DNA of 64,000 nt from JACTOJ01 sp032335695 (GTDB taxonomy: Bacteria > Bacillota > Clostridia > Clostridiales > Clostridiaceae): positions 272,796 to 336,795 of the forward strand of contig NZ_JACTOJ010000002.1 of the NCBI RefSeq assembly GCF_032335695.1, written 5' to 3'. A program made the position numbers and the translations under genes. Shown here in pieces: positions 36,787 through 45,584 of this stretch (within the stretch, counting starts at the first letter, position 1; the number at the start of each line of letters is the position of its first letter). The notes below the pieces were generated by a model. It was not told the origin of the DNA. It worked only from the letters and a program-made list of their open reading frames with translations, and made no database searches.

Positions 36787-39243
36787 ATGAAAATACTTGA
36801 TCTTAACGGCAGTTGGAGAATGAAAAGAACTGATGAAGCTGAATGGCTTTCAGCTTCCGTACCTGGTTCAGTTTATAGTGATTTATTAGCTCTAAATAAA
36901 ATTGAGGATCCTTTTTATAGAGATAATGAAGAAACAGTAATGAAACTATCTGAATATGATTTTGAATATGAAAGAACTTTTGAGGTAACTGAAAATTTCT
37001 TTGAATATGAAAAATTATTTTTGCTCTGCGAGGGCTTAGACACTTTAGCTAATATCTTTGTTAACAATATTTCTATAGCGAAAACGGATAACATGTTTAG
37101 AAGTTATGAATTTGATATAAAAAGCTGTGTTAGAAAAGGTACTAATACAATAAAAATAGTATTTAGCTCCCCACTTAAATATGCCACAGAAAAATATAAA
37201 GAAGTCCCTACTTTCTCTGCTAATGGAGTTCCAGGCTTTCAGCATATAAGAAAAGCTCACTACATGTTCGGTTGGGACTGGGGTCCTAATTTACCTGATA
37301 TAGGCATTTGGAAAAATATATCCATTGTTGCTTTTAATTTTTCCAGAATCGATGAAGTTTATGTAACTCAGCACCATGAGGATTCTAAAGTTTCTTTAGA
37401 TATTAAAGTGCTGAAAAAAGAATATTTAAAGGCTCCAATAGATATTAAAATAACTTTAATATCACCAAAAGGTGAAAAAGCAGAAAAAATTGTGAAGAAT
37501 TCTAAACTCGAAGAGCATATAAATGTGAGCATTGAAAATCCTGAAATTTGGTGGCCAAACGGATTTGGAGAACATCCATTATACACCTTAGAAACCGAAC
37601 TATTATACGAAAATAATGTAATAGATTCTAATAAGCTTAGAATAGGTCTAAGAGCTATAACAGTCACTCAAAAGGAGGATGAGTGGGGCCGCTCCTTCGC
37701 TTTTAATGTTAACGGAGTTGATATATTTGCCATGGGTGCAGATTATATTCCTGAAGATAATATTATAGCAAGATGTAATAAGACTAAAACAAAAAAACTT
37801 ATTGAAGATTGCGTTGAAGCCAATTTTAACAGCATCCGTCTTTGGGGCGGCGGTTATTATGCAGAGGATTATTTCTATGACCTCTGCGATGAATATGGTT
37901 TAATAATTTGGCATGACCACCTATTCGCCTGTGCAGTATATGATTTTAATGATGAATTTAAGGAAAATATAACTGAAGAAATTATCCAAAATACTAAAAG
38001 AATACGCCACCACGCCTCACTTGGTTTATGGTGTGGAAATAATGAAATGGAAACTGCTTGGGTAGATTGGGGAATAAACGATCCATTAAAATTTAAGGCA
38101 GATTATATAAAACAATTTGAAGTGCTTATGCCTGAAATATCAAAAGCTGTTGACCCAAATACTTTCTATTGGCTGGCTTCTCCTTCATCCACCGGAAGCT
38201 TTGATAAACCAAATGATGAAAATTACGGGGATATGCATGATTGGAGTATCTGGCATGGCCGCAAGCCTTTCACAGATTATAGAAACAGATTTCCAAGATT
38301 TATGTCGGAATTCGGTATACAATCTTTTCCGAGTAACAAAACCATAGAAAGCTTCACATTGCCTGAGGATAGAAATTTATTTTCCTATGTTATGGAAAAT
38401 CATGAAAAGCAAAATGTAGGTATTGAAATAATAGTTAATTATATATCTCAGTATTTTAAATTTCCAAAGGATTTCTCTAACTTTGCATATGTGTCTCAGC
38501 TAATACAAGCTGAAGGTTTAAGATATGGAGTAGAGCATTGGAGAAGAAATAGAGGCAGATGCATGGGAGCTATATATTGGCAGTTAAATGATTGCTGGCC
38601 GGTTATCTCTTGGGCAAGCATAGATTATTACGGAAGATGGAAAGCTCTTCACTATGCTGCTAAAAAATTCTTCTCTCCTGTTTTATTGTCTGCTTGTGAA
38701 GAAGGTACTAAGGTATCCTTGCACCTTAGCAATGAATCTCTAAATAAAGTTTCAGGAAAAGTTGTATGGAAGCTAAGAGATTCTCACTCAAATATATTAT
38801 GTCAGCATGAACAATCAATCCATATTGAGGAACTTACTTCAAAAGAAATCGTAAATTTAGATTTTGCCAAAGAATTAAATTCAAAGGAAAAAATGAGAGA
38901 GCATTATTTAGAGTATTCTTTATTTATTGATGATAAAAATGTAAGCTCCGAAACAACTTTATTTGTTCCTGCCAAACATTTTAATTTTAAGCCTGCTAAA
39001 ATCTCCTACAGCCTAAAAGAATTGGAGGATAGATTTCTTATATCCCTATCTTCAGATGCTTTTGCAAAATTTGTTGAATTAGACTTTAAATCCTTGGATG
39101 GAATATTCAGTGATAATTATTTTGATTTATCTGCTAATGAAATGAAAAACATTGAAATATTAAAAAGTAAATTATCTAAGGATATTTCTATTATGGAGTT
39201 TGAAGAGGAATTACAAATAAAAAGTCTAGTAGATAGCTACTAA
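36787..39243 (+). CDS. Beta-mannosidase, glycoside hydrolase family 2
   Basis: An 818-residue retaining glycosidase releasing mannose from the non-reducing end of beta-mannosides. The N-terminal jelly-roll domain starts LNGSWRMKRTDEAEWLSASVPGSVYSDLL and contains HYMFGWDWGPNLPDIGIW. An immunoglobulin-like domain and the TIM barrel follow. The acid/base glutamate is in LGLWCGNNEMETAW and the nucleophile in RFMSEFGIQSFPS. RCMGAIYWQLNDCWPVISWASID closes the barrel. No signal peptide is present, so it is cytoplasmic. Together with manA at 30764 it gives a route from imported manno-oligosaccharides to fructose-6-phosphate. AGGAGG precedes ATG 36787. Confidence 0.94.
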   Translation: MKILDLNGSWRMKRTDEAEWLSASVPGSVYSDLLALNKIEDPFYRDNEETVMKLSEYDFEYERTFEVTENFFEYEKLFLLCEGLDTLANIFVNNISIAKTDNMFRSYEFDIKSCVRKGTNTIKIVFSSPLKYATEKYKEVPTFSANGVPGFQHIRKAHYMFGWDWGPNLPDIGIWKNISIVAFNFSRIDEVYVTQHHEDSKVSLDIKVLKKEYLKAPIDIKITLISPKGEKAEKIVKNSKLEEHINVSIENPEIWWPNGFGEHPLYTLETELLYENNVIDSNKLRIGLRAITVTQKEDEWGRSFAFNVNGVDIFAMGADYIPEDNIIARCNKTKTKKLIEDCVEANFNSIRLWGGGYYAEDYFYDLCDEYGLIIWHDHLFACAVYDFNDEFKENITEEIIQNTKRIRHHASLGLWCGNNEMETAWVDWGINDPLKFKADYIKQFEVLMPEISKAVDPNTFYWLASPSSTGSFDKPNDENYGDMHDWSIWHGRKPFTDYRNRFPRFMSEFGIQSFPSNKTIESFTLPEDRNLFSYVMENHEKQNVGIEIIVNYISQYFKFPKDFSNFAYVSQLIQAEGLRYGVEHWRRNRGRCMGAIYWQLNDCWPVISWASIDYYGRWKALHYAAKKFFSPVLLSACEEGTKVSLHLSNESLNKVSGKVVWKLRDSHSNILCQHEQSIHIEELTSKEIVNLDFAKELNSKEKMREHYLEYSLFIDDKNVSSETTLFVPAKHFNFKPAKISYSLKELEDRFLISLSSDAFAKFVELDFKSLDGIFSDNYFDLSANEMKNIEILKSKLSKDISIMEFEEELQIKSLVDSY

Positions 39244-39272
39244 TTTAACTATTTTTTATAAAAATTATGAAC

Positions 39273-39301
39273 TTGACACCAAAATGTAATAAAAATAAGA
39301 T
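39273..39301 (+). promoter_or_regulatory. Sigma-A-like promoter of gtrA-like gene
   Basis: TTGACA (39273-39278), a 17-bp spacer and TAAGAT (39296-39301), 37 bp before the start codon at 39339. Confidence 0.65.
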
Positions 39302-39338
39302 ATACTAAGATAAATAAATTTTATTTTTCGAGGTATTT

Positions 39339-39728
39339 ATGGTTGTAGAATTATTTAAAAAAAACAAACAATTTATCAAATTTGCCATAGTGGGAGCTTC
39401 AAATACTTTAATAACCTTGATAGCTTATAATATACTAATTAAGTTTGGGGTCAATTATATATTAGCTAATATAATAGGTTATTTCGTTGGAATGCTTAAC
39501 GGATTTGTTTGGAGTAAGAATTGGGTGTTTGATGCTACAGAAGCTGCAAGTAAATTATTTTTCAAATTTGTTTTAGTTAATTTACTTTCCTTAGGTTTTA
39601 GCACCTTAGCTTTATCATTTCTTGTGAGCAGCTTAACAATTAATAAAACCATAGCTCAGCTTATAACCACCGTTGGAACGGTATTGATAAATTATGTCTT
39701 AAACAAAATTTGGACATTTAAAAAGTAG
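39339..39728 (+). CDS. GtrA-family small membrane protein
   Basis: A 129-residue protein with four membrane helices. FIKFAIVGASNTLITLIAYNILIKFGVNYILANIIGYFVGMLNGFVWSKNWVF is the standard GtrA N-terminal half, and the C-terminus NYVLNKIWTFKK is also typical. Family members are proposed flippases for polyprenyl-linked sugars in cell-surface polysaccharide modification. No glycosyltransferase partner is adjacent, so its pathway is unknown. It has its own promoter and terminator. Confidence 0.88.
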   Translation: MVVELFKKNKQFIKFAIVGASNTLITLIAYNILIKFGVNYILANIIGYFVGMLNGFVWSKNWVFDATEAASKLFFKFVLVNLLSLGFSTLALSFLVSSLTINKTIAQLITTVGTVLINYVLNKIWTFKK

Positions 39729-39757
39729 GACCATGTTTTTACATAGTCCTATTTTTT
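39726..39757. terminator. Terminator after gtrA-like gene
   Basis: TAGGACCATGT and ACATAGTCCTA form a stem with one mismatch, followed by ATTTTTT. It begins at the stop codon and may also serve rpoN, which converges from the other strand. Confidence 0.82.
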
Positions 39758-39777
39758 ATATAGTAAAAACTAGCTTA

Positions 39778-41139
39778 CTAAAAGACTTTTCTCTTGCTGG
39801 AAGCTCCTATTCCTAACTCTTCTCTGTATTTTGCCACAGTTCTTCTTGAAATTTTTATTTTCAATTTATCTAATTCTTCAGAAATATCTTGATCTGACAA
39901 TGGTTTTCTTCTGTCTTCATTATCAATTAATTTTTTAATTTGAAGCTTTACAGTATTAGATGACATCCCCTCCTCAGATTGGTCAGATATTGCATTAGTA
40001 AACAGATTCTTTAATTTCACTGTCCCATAATCTGTATTTATATACTTATCTCTAATAGCCCTGCTTATAGTGGACTCATGCATATTCAAGCTTTCCGCTA
40101 TATTGGCTATAGTCATTGGCTTTAAATATTTATTTCCCATTAGGAAATAATTCTTCTGAAGCTCAACAATTTTTTCTAATATCTTATATATTGTATTTCT
40201 CCTGCTTTCTATTCCTTTTATAAGATACATAGCTCCATTTATTTTACCCTTTACATAATCATTAAGCATGGAATCCTTTTTATCTCCGTTTAATGCTTCA
40301 CTATAAATAGTATTTATAGTGAGCTTCGGTATGGATTTGTCATTCATTATTATATGAAATTCTTCTCCTATGCGTCTTATATATGCCTCAGGAACCACAT
40401 AATTGGCAGTATCGCCTGTAAAAAACCCCCTTGACGGTTTAGGTTCAAGCCCCTTTATTATATTGCAGTATTCCTGCACATCCTTTACATCTATTGCTAA
40501 CTCTTTACCTATATCCTTTAATCTATTTTCTGCTATCTGCTGCAAATAATTTTCTGCTATCTGATAAATATATTTATTTTCTATCCCGTTGTTTTTCAAC
40601 TGAATAGTTAAGCATTCCTCTAAGTTTCTTGCAGCTATACCAGAAGGCTGAAATCCTTGAACTATTTGTAAGGCATGTTCAACTTTTTCAATGCTTGTAT
40701 TAAGATACTTAGATATTGCTTCTACGCTCTCTCCCAAATATCCCCTATCATCAATGCTTTCTATTATATAGTAACATATTCCATTTATGGAAACGTCTTC
40801 TTTTAAATCCAAAACCTGCTCCCTTAAGAAGTCTCTAAGGCTTTTAGGCGTTGCGACAAAATTTATAGGATCTACATAATCATTATCATAGCTTTTACTT
40901 TCATAATCGTAATTTTTGCTATGGCTAATATCTTGATAATATTTTTCATACACATCTTCATAATTTTCACTTATTTTGCTGTTGTCTATCTCTAGTAAAG
41001 GATTTTCTTCAATTTCCCTATGGATATCTTGTTCTAAATCGTAGGCGGTCATTTGGAGTATTCTCAAAGACTGCTGCATTTCATTAGTAAGTATTAATTT
41101 TTGTTCTTGCACCATCCTCTGTAAAACATTCATGTCCAT
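39778..41139 (-). CDS. rpoN: RNA polymerase sigma-54 factor
   Basis: About 453 residues. Region I is the glutamine/leucine-rich VLQRMVQEQKLILTNEMQQSLRILQMTAYDLEQDI with EIEENPLLEID. A core-binding domain follows, then a helix-turn-helix near SLNMHESTISRAIRDKYI and the C-terminal RpoN box ISRRTVAKYREELGI, which reads the -24 element. It directs core polymerase to -24/-12 promoters, which need an AAA+ activator. One such activator and a matching promoter occur 2-4 kb away beside ptsHI. I favour ATG 41139; AGGAGG precedes it by 11 bases, while the frame opens at 41160. Confidence 0.96.
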   Translation of the reverse strand: MDMNVLQRMVQEQKLILTNEMQQSLRILQMTAYDLEQDIHREIEENPLLEIDNSKISENYEDVYEKYYQDISHSKNYDYESKSYDNDYVDPINFVATPKSLRDFLREQVLDLKEDVSINGICYYIIESIDDRGYLGESVEAISKYLNTSIEKVEHALQIVQGFQPSGIAARNLEECLTIQLKNNGIENKYIYQIAENYLQQIAENRLKDIGKELAIDVKDVQEYCNIIKGLEPKPSRGFFTGDTANYVVPEAYIRRIGEEFHIIMNDKSIPKLTINTIYSEALNGDKKDSMLNDYVKGKINGAMYLIKGIESRRNTIYKILEKIVELQKNYFLMGNKYLKPMTIANIAESLNMHESTISRAIRDKYINTDYGTVKLKNLFTNAISDQSEEGMSSNTVKLQIKKLIDNEDRRKPLSDQDISEELDKLKIKISRRTVAKYREELGIGASSKRKVF

Positions 41140-41287
41140 CTGAATATCCACCTCCTTCATATCTACTATCCTAGGCTTGTGATTATGATAATTAATATCT
41201 ATGTTAAGTATAACTTATATCGTATATAAAGGTAAATATTTTTTTATTTCCATTTATAGATTTGACTAAGAATAAAGTATAAAATAA

Positions 41288-41321
41288 ATATACCAGTGCA
41301 CTATCATTTGCACTGGTATAT
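41288..41321 (-). terminator. Terminator after ptsI
   Basis: ATATACCAGTGCA and TGCACTGGTATAT form a perfect 13-bp stem with an 8-nt loop. On the minus strand it is followed by the T-rich TTATTTTAT. It separates ptsI from rpoN, so rpoN needs its own promoter in 41161-41290. Confidence 0.85.
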
Positions 41322-41335
41322 ATTTCAAGCTTAAT

Positions 41336-42952
41336 TTATTTATCCATTATAATCTGCTTAGCCTTTAGTATGGAAGATGCACTCATAGAGAATTCATCTA
41401 ATCCATATTCTAATAGTGTAGGAATTGCTTCTTCATCTCCTGCCATCTCTCCGCACATTCCGCACCATTTTCCTTCTTTGTGAGCTGCTTCTATAGTCAT
41501 CTTTATAAGTCTAAGTACAGCTGGATGCATAGGATTATATAAATAAGATACATTTTCATTCATTCTATCAGCCGCCAAAGTATATTGAATTAAATCATTA
41601 GTTCCTATACTAAAGAAATCAACATGCTTTGCAAATTCATCAGCCATAACTGCTGCTGCCGGTATTTCTACCATTATACCTGTCTCTATATCCTTGTTAT
41701 ACGCTTTTCCTTCAGCTGTTAGCTCGTCCATACAAGACTTCAATATATCTTTTGCTTTGAAAAATTCATCCAAGGAGCTTATCATTGGAAACATTACTGC
41801 AATATTTCCAAAAGCAGATGCCCTTAAAATTGCTCTTAACTGCGTTTTAAATATATCCTGCTTATCCAAGCAAAGTCTTATAGCTCTATAGCCTAAGAAA
41901 GGATTCATTTCTTCTGGTAAAGGCAAATATGAAAGTTTCTTGTCTCCGCCAATGTCCAAAGTTCTTATAACTACAGGTCTTCCCTTCATATTCTCAGCAG
42001 CATATTTATATGCTTCAAACTGTTCCTCTTCTGTTGGAAGGCTGTCTCTATCCATGTATAAGAATTCAGTTCTAAAAAGTCCTACAGCTTCCCCGCCGTT
42101 TTCTAATACTTTTGCTACATCCTTAGGGGAACCTATATTTCCTGCTACTAAAACTTTCTTTCCTTCTTTAGTTACAGTTTCTTTATTTATAAGAGCCTTA
42201 AGCTTATTTTTTTCTTCTTCAAAATCTGATTTTTTCTTTTCATATATAGATAAAGTTTCAGCATCAGGATTGATTATAATTTCTCCTTCAACGCTGTCCA
42301 CTATTATTTCATCACCATTTTTAACTCTAGACGTTATATCTTCAAGACCAACTATAGCTGGTATTTCAAGTGTTCTAGCCATTATAGCACTATGTGAAGT
42401 TCTTCCACCTATATTAGTAAGAAAAGCTACCACCTTATTTTTATCAAGCTGTGCAGTATCTGATGGAGTTAGATCGTGAGCTACTATTACTGTATTTTTA
42501 GGTAAATCATCCATGGAAACTCCGCCATTACCTGATAATATTCTAAGTATTCTGTTTCCTACATCTTTTATATCTGCAGCTCTTTCCTTCATGTACTCAT
42601 CTTCCATTTCTGCAAATATCCCAAGATACATTTCAACTACTTCGCTGAGAGAAGCTTCAGCGCTTACACTTTTTTCTTCTATTGTAGATACTGCAGTTCC
42701 AGTAAATCCAGGGTCATCTAAAAGCATTAAATGACTTCCGAAAACCTGAGCTTCGCTTTCACCTATTTCTGCAATTGTTTTTTCTTTTAATTTACTTAAT
42801 TGTTCTCTAGCAGTTTCTATAGCACTTTCTAATCTGCTTTTTTCTTCTTCTACACTTATGTTAGTTTTTTCTTTTATTACCAATTCCTCGTTTTCTTTTA
42901 AGAAAACTTTTCCTATGGCATAACCTTTTGAGGCAGGAATTCCTTTTTTCAT
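41336..42952 (-). CDS. ptsI: PTS enzyme I (phosphoenolpyruvate-protein phosphotransferase)
   Basis: A 538-residue cytoplasmic enzyme that takes phosphate from PEP and passes it to HPr. The N-terminal phosphohistidine is His187 in GGRTSHSAIMARTLEIPAIVG. The C-terminal PEP domain has GLFRTEFLYMDR, VIRTLDIGGDKKLSYLPLPEEMNPFLGYRAIR, FSIGTNDLIQYTLAADR and the active cysteine in KWCGMCGEMAGD. The start is ATG 42952 (GGAGG upstream), 23 bp after the ptsH stop. The pair is transcribed together, apparently from a sigma-54-type promoter upstream of ptsH. Confidence 0.97.
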   Translation of the reverse strand: MKKGIPASKGYAIGKVFLKENEELVIKEKTNISVEEEKSRLESAIETAREQLSKLKEKTIAEIGESEAQVFGSHLMLLDDPGFTGTAVSTIEEKSVSAEASLSEVVEMYLGIFAEMEDEYMKERAADIKDVGNRILRILSGNGGVSMDDLPKNTVIVAHDLTPSDTAQLDKNKVVAFLTNIGGRTSHSAIMARTLEIPAIVGLEDITSRVKNGDEIIVDSVEGEIIINPDAETLSIYEKKKSDFEEEKNKLKALINKETVTKEGKKVLVAGNIGSPKDVAKVLENGGEAVGLFRTEFLYMDRDSLPTEEEQFEAYKYAAENMKGRPVVIRTLDIGGDKKLSYLPLPEEMNPFLGYRAIRLCLDKQDIFKTQLRAILRASAFGNIAVMFPMISSLDEFFKAKDILKSCMDELTAEGKAYNKDIETGIMVEIPAAAVMADEFAKHVDFFSIGTNDLIQYTLAADRMNENVSYLYNPMHPAVLRLIKMTIEAAHKEGKWCGMCGEMAGDEEAIPTLLEYGLDEFSMSASSILKAKQIIMDK

Positions 42953-42975
42953 TTTATTTCCTCCATTCCTCAATA

Positions 42976-43242
42976 TTATTCTTCGCCAAATTTTGATTCA
43001 ACTAATTTGACTAATGCATCTACAGCTTCCTTTTCATCTGCTCCATCTGCTGTTATTGTTACTTCACTTCCGTTTGAAAGGCTAAGTGCTAATATATTTA
43101 TAAGAGATTTTGCTGAGCCCTTCTTTTCTCCCTTATTTATAGTTATATTAGATTTGAATTTACTTGCAGTTTGAACGAACATTGATGCAGGTCTTGCATG
43201 TATTCCAGTTTTATTTGTTATAGTTACATTTTTTGATATCAT
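42976..43242 (-). CDS. ptsH: PTS phosphocarrier protein HPr
   Basis: An 88-residue phosphocarrier. Enzyme I phosphorylates His15 in KTGIHARPAS. The regulatory serine Ser46 in SAKSLINILAL is the HPr-kinase site that lets HPr work as co-repressor with CcpA in Firmicutes. The C-terminal helix ALVKLVESKFGEE is complete. It is the first gene of a ptsH-ptsI operon, with GAGGAGG before ATG 43242. The upstream region carries a -24/-12 promoter rather than an obvious TTGACA/TATAAT pair. Confidence 0.96.
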   Translation of the reverse strand: MISKNVTITNKTGIHARPASMFVQTASKFKSNITINKGEKKGSAKSLINILALSLSNGSEVTITADGADEKEAVDALVKLVESKFGEE

Positions 43243-43293
43243 AAATATAATCCTCCTCGAATTTATCTCAATTTATTATTCACAAATATATAA

Positions 43294-43310
43294 AGCAAAT
43301 TTCATGCCAA
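43294..43310 (-). promoter_or_regulatory. Sigma-54 (-24/-12) promoter of ptsHI
   Basis: On the minus strand TTGGCATGAAATTTGCT fits YTGGCACGRNNNTTGCW with one substitution (C to T). GG and GC are correctly spaced, with five bases between TGGCAT and TTGC. Transcription would start near 43283, about 40 bp before the ptsH start codon. Confidence 0.8.
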
Positions 43311-43315
43311 CATGT

Positions 43316-43332
43316 TTATTGTGTCATAATAA
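43316..43332. promoter_or_regulatory. Imperfect palindrome next to the -24 element
   Basis: TTATTGTGTCATAATAA is a near-palindrome of 17 bp (TTATT/AATAA arms with an inner TG/CA pair). It lies six bases upstream of the -24 box of the ptsH promoter, close enough to modulate polymerase access. Which protein binds is unknown. Confidence 0.4.
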
Positions 43333-43453
43333 GTCTAAAAATATACTTGAGTCAAAGCCAGAATACACAGATAAATTCAACACTTACCACATATTCAATA
43401 AAATTTTAAATTATAAGTAGAATATAATTTTACTTTAATATATAATATATACA

Positions 43454-43501
43454 TTGATAAATTTTATCAACGAGTATCAGCAATCTGATATATTTTATCA
43501 A
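43454..43501. promoter_or_regulatory. Two tandem 17-bp palindromes, probable activator sites for the ptsHI promoter
   Basis: TTGATAAATTTTATCAA (43454-43470) is a perfect palindrome around one central base. CTGATATATTTTATCAA (43485-43501) matches it at 15 of 17 positions. Their starts are exactly 31 bp apart, about three helical turns, so both sit on one DNA face. They lie about 170-220 bp upstream of the predicted ptsH start site, a normal enhancer distance, and in the 5' leader of the activator gene, which also suggests autoregulation. TATCAG-CAAT-CTGATA overlaps the second site. Confidence 0.6.
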
Positions 43502-43528
43502 CAATTACATTTTAACAGGAGGTTAATA

Positions 43529-45529
43529 ATGTTTAAAAGTACTGTAATGGTAAGTGCCACAGAAGGAATACATTTAAGAATAGCGGCAGAAATAGTACAT
43601 AAATCTGACATTTTAAAAGATAAATATGATATAAATTTATATATAAAAAAAGTTACAGATCCCTCTCCTATCACTATAAGTATTATAGCACTTATTTCTC
43701 TAAAAATTCTACAAAATGATATGATAGAAATCTCCTGCCTGGAAGACACAGTTGCAGGGAAAAGAGCAGTATTAGAGCTATGTGAATTCATAAATGAAAT
43801 TATGGAAAATAAAAATACTAATATGAATACTATAGACAATTTAATCGAGCAGACTAAGATAGCTCATGAGCAAATATTAGAAAGTATTTCTCTAGGTATA
43901 GTAGTTGTAGATACAAATTCTTCTGTAGTTTACTTAAATAATTATGGATATAATTTGATAGGTAAGGGAACCAGTGAAGTCATAGGAAAAAATGTCCTAG
44001 AGGTGATACCTACATCAGATCTTCCTGATATTTTAGATAAAAAAAGGATGCAGATAGGAAACATTCAACACATAAATGGCAAGGTGGTTATAGTTAATCG
44101 CTCTCCTATTTTTTCTGGAGACACTCTCATAGGTGCAGTAGGAGTATTCCAGGACATATCTGAATTAGTTGGTATGAAGGAACTTAACGAAAAATTTCAA
44201 AAAATTCTCTCAACCTCTGGAGATCTCATCTGCTTCGTTGACGAAAACAGAAAAATAACCTACATAAATCCCGCTTATGAGGAAAATCTTCCAAAATCAA
44301 GCCACAAAATACTCGGTAAAGATTTAATTAATGTATCTCCTAATGGATTGCGGCTTAAGGTATTTAATTCAAAAGAAAAACTTGATAATTACCTTCATCA
44401 AAAAGAAGGTTTGGATATGCTCTCCACTGTAGAGCCTTTATTTATAGATAATGTTTTTAAAGGTATAATTTCTGTATCAAGACCTGTGAATCAAATTAAG
44501 GACTTGCTTAAGAAGTTAGAGAAATCTCAGGAAGAATTAGCCTATTATAAAGAAGAACTTCAGAGACATGCTCCTCTAGCCGGTTCTTTCTCAGATATAA
44601 TTGGTTCTAGCGGAAGTCTTAGAGAAGCTCTTTTTATGGCAGACAGATCCTCAAAGTCAATATCCACTGTTCTAATAAGGGGAGAAAGCGGCACAGGTAA
44701 AGAACTTATTGCAAAAGCTATCCATAATAACAGTGACAGAAAGGATAAACCTTTCGTAAGAGTAAACTGCGCTGCTATACCAGAAAATCTTTTAGAGAGT
44801 GAACTTTTCGGCTACGAGAAAGGCGCTTTCACTGGAGCTGTAAGAAGCAAACCAGGTAAATTCTCTATAGCTAATGGAGGCACCATTTTTTTGGATGAAA
44901 TAGGCGATATGCCTAAAGCTATGCAGGCTAAGCTTCTTAGAGTCCTGCAGGAAAAAGAATTCGAAACCGTTGGCGGCATCGATACCCAAAAAGTAGATAC
45001 AAGAGTAATAGCAGCTACCAATAGAAATTTAGAAGAGATGATCGAAAGCGGTGAATTCAGGGAAGATTTATATTACAGACTTAATGTTATGACTATAGTT
45101 CTCCCTCCATTAAGACATAGAAAAGAAGACATAACATTATTAGTAGATCATTTTATAAAAAAAATAAATAAAAAAATTGATAGAGACATAGACGCTATAG
45201 ATGAAGACGCTCTGCATTTTCTTCAGGACTATAATTGGCCTGGAAATATAAGAGAGTTAGAAAATGTTATAGAAAGAGCTGTTAATATGTGTGATGGTAA
45301 AATAATTACTTATCTAGACCTTCCTATGTACATAACAAGCATAAAACCTAAAAATCCTGGTCTCATTAATCTGATAGACGGTGAACTTCTTCCTATGGAA
45401 GAATACGAAAAAGAAATTATTACTATAGCTATGAAAAAATATAAAAGTTATAATAAAGTCGGCAAGGTCTTGGGGCTTACCCATAGAACTGTAGCATTAA
45501 AATGTCAAAAATACGGAATAAATAATTAG
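43529..45529 (+). CDS. Sigma-54-dependent activator with N-terminal HPr-like domain
   Basis: About 666 residues from ATG 43529, which has AGGAGG upstream; the frame opens earlier at 43454. Residues 1-90 resemble HPr: VSATEGIHLRIAAEIVH aligns with the HPr active site, with histidine at 15 and arginine at 17 but the following proline replaced. A serine at 51 aligns with HPr Ser46. Two PAS domains follow (about 105-215 and 220-325), then a short coiled coil. The AAA+ domain has Walker A GESGTGKE, the sigma-54 loop GAFTGA and Walker B GGTIFLDEIGDM. The C-terminal Fis-type helix-turn-helix is KVGKVLGLTHRTVALKCQKYGI. It is divergent from ptsHI and near rpoN, so it probably drives ptsHI. I cannot name a characterised homologue with this HPr fusion. 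Confidence 0.9.
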   Translation: MFKSTVMVSATEGIHLRIAAEIVHKSDILKDKYDINLYIKKVTDPSPITISIIALISLKILQNDMIEISCLEDTVAGKRAVLELCEFINEIMENKNTNMNTIDNLIEQTKIAHEQILESISLGIVVVDTNSSVVYLNNYGYNLIGKGTSEVIGKNVLEVIPTSDLPDILDKKRMQIGNIQHINGKVVIVNRSPIFSGDTLIGAVGVFQDISELVGMKELNEKFQKILSTSGDLICFVDENRKITYINPAYEENLPKSSHKILGKDLINVSPNGLRLKVFNSKEKLDNYLHQKEGLDMLSTVEPLFIDNVFKGIISVSRPVNQIKDLLKKLEKSQEELAYYKEELQRHAPLAGSFSDIIGSSGSLREALFMADRSSKSISTVLIRGESGTGKELIAKAIHNNSDRKDKPFVRVNCAAIPENLLESELFGYEKGAFTGAVRSKPGKFSIANGGTIFLDEIGDMPKAMQAKLLRVLQEKEFETVGGIDTQKVDTRVIAATNRNLEEMIESGEFREDLYYRLNVMTIVLPPLRHRKEDITLLVDHFIKKINKKIDRDIDAIDEDALHFLQDYNWPGNIRELENVIERAVNMCDGKIITYLDLPMYITSIKPKNPGLINLIDGELLPMEEYEKEIITIAMKKYKSYNKVGKVLGLTHRTVALKCQKYGINN

Positions 45530-45535
45530 TTGATA

Positions 45536-45564
45536 TTGTTTTTTTATGCAAATTATTTTATACT
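45536..45564 (+). promoter_or_regulatory. Putative promoter of the folT riboswitch transcript
   Basis: TTGTTT (45536-45541), a 17-bp spacer and TATACT (45559-45564). The expected start is about 15 bp before the riboswitch. Confidence 0.5.
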
Positions 45565-45584
45565 ATGTTTATTAATAGAATAAA

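Noticed and set aside
41288..41321. Possible fourth copy of the 38-nt palindrome (shares CCAGTG/CACTGG)
   Set aside because: It lacks the GTTTTAAA ends and the AAAAATCA loop, and its stem plus T-rich tail is explained as the ptsI terminator.
41940..42479. Long 179-codon plus-strand frame opposite ptsI
   Set aside because: It is antisense to a strongly conserved enzyme I region; the serine/phenylalanine-rich translation is typical of reverse-strand shadows in AT-rich genes.
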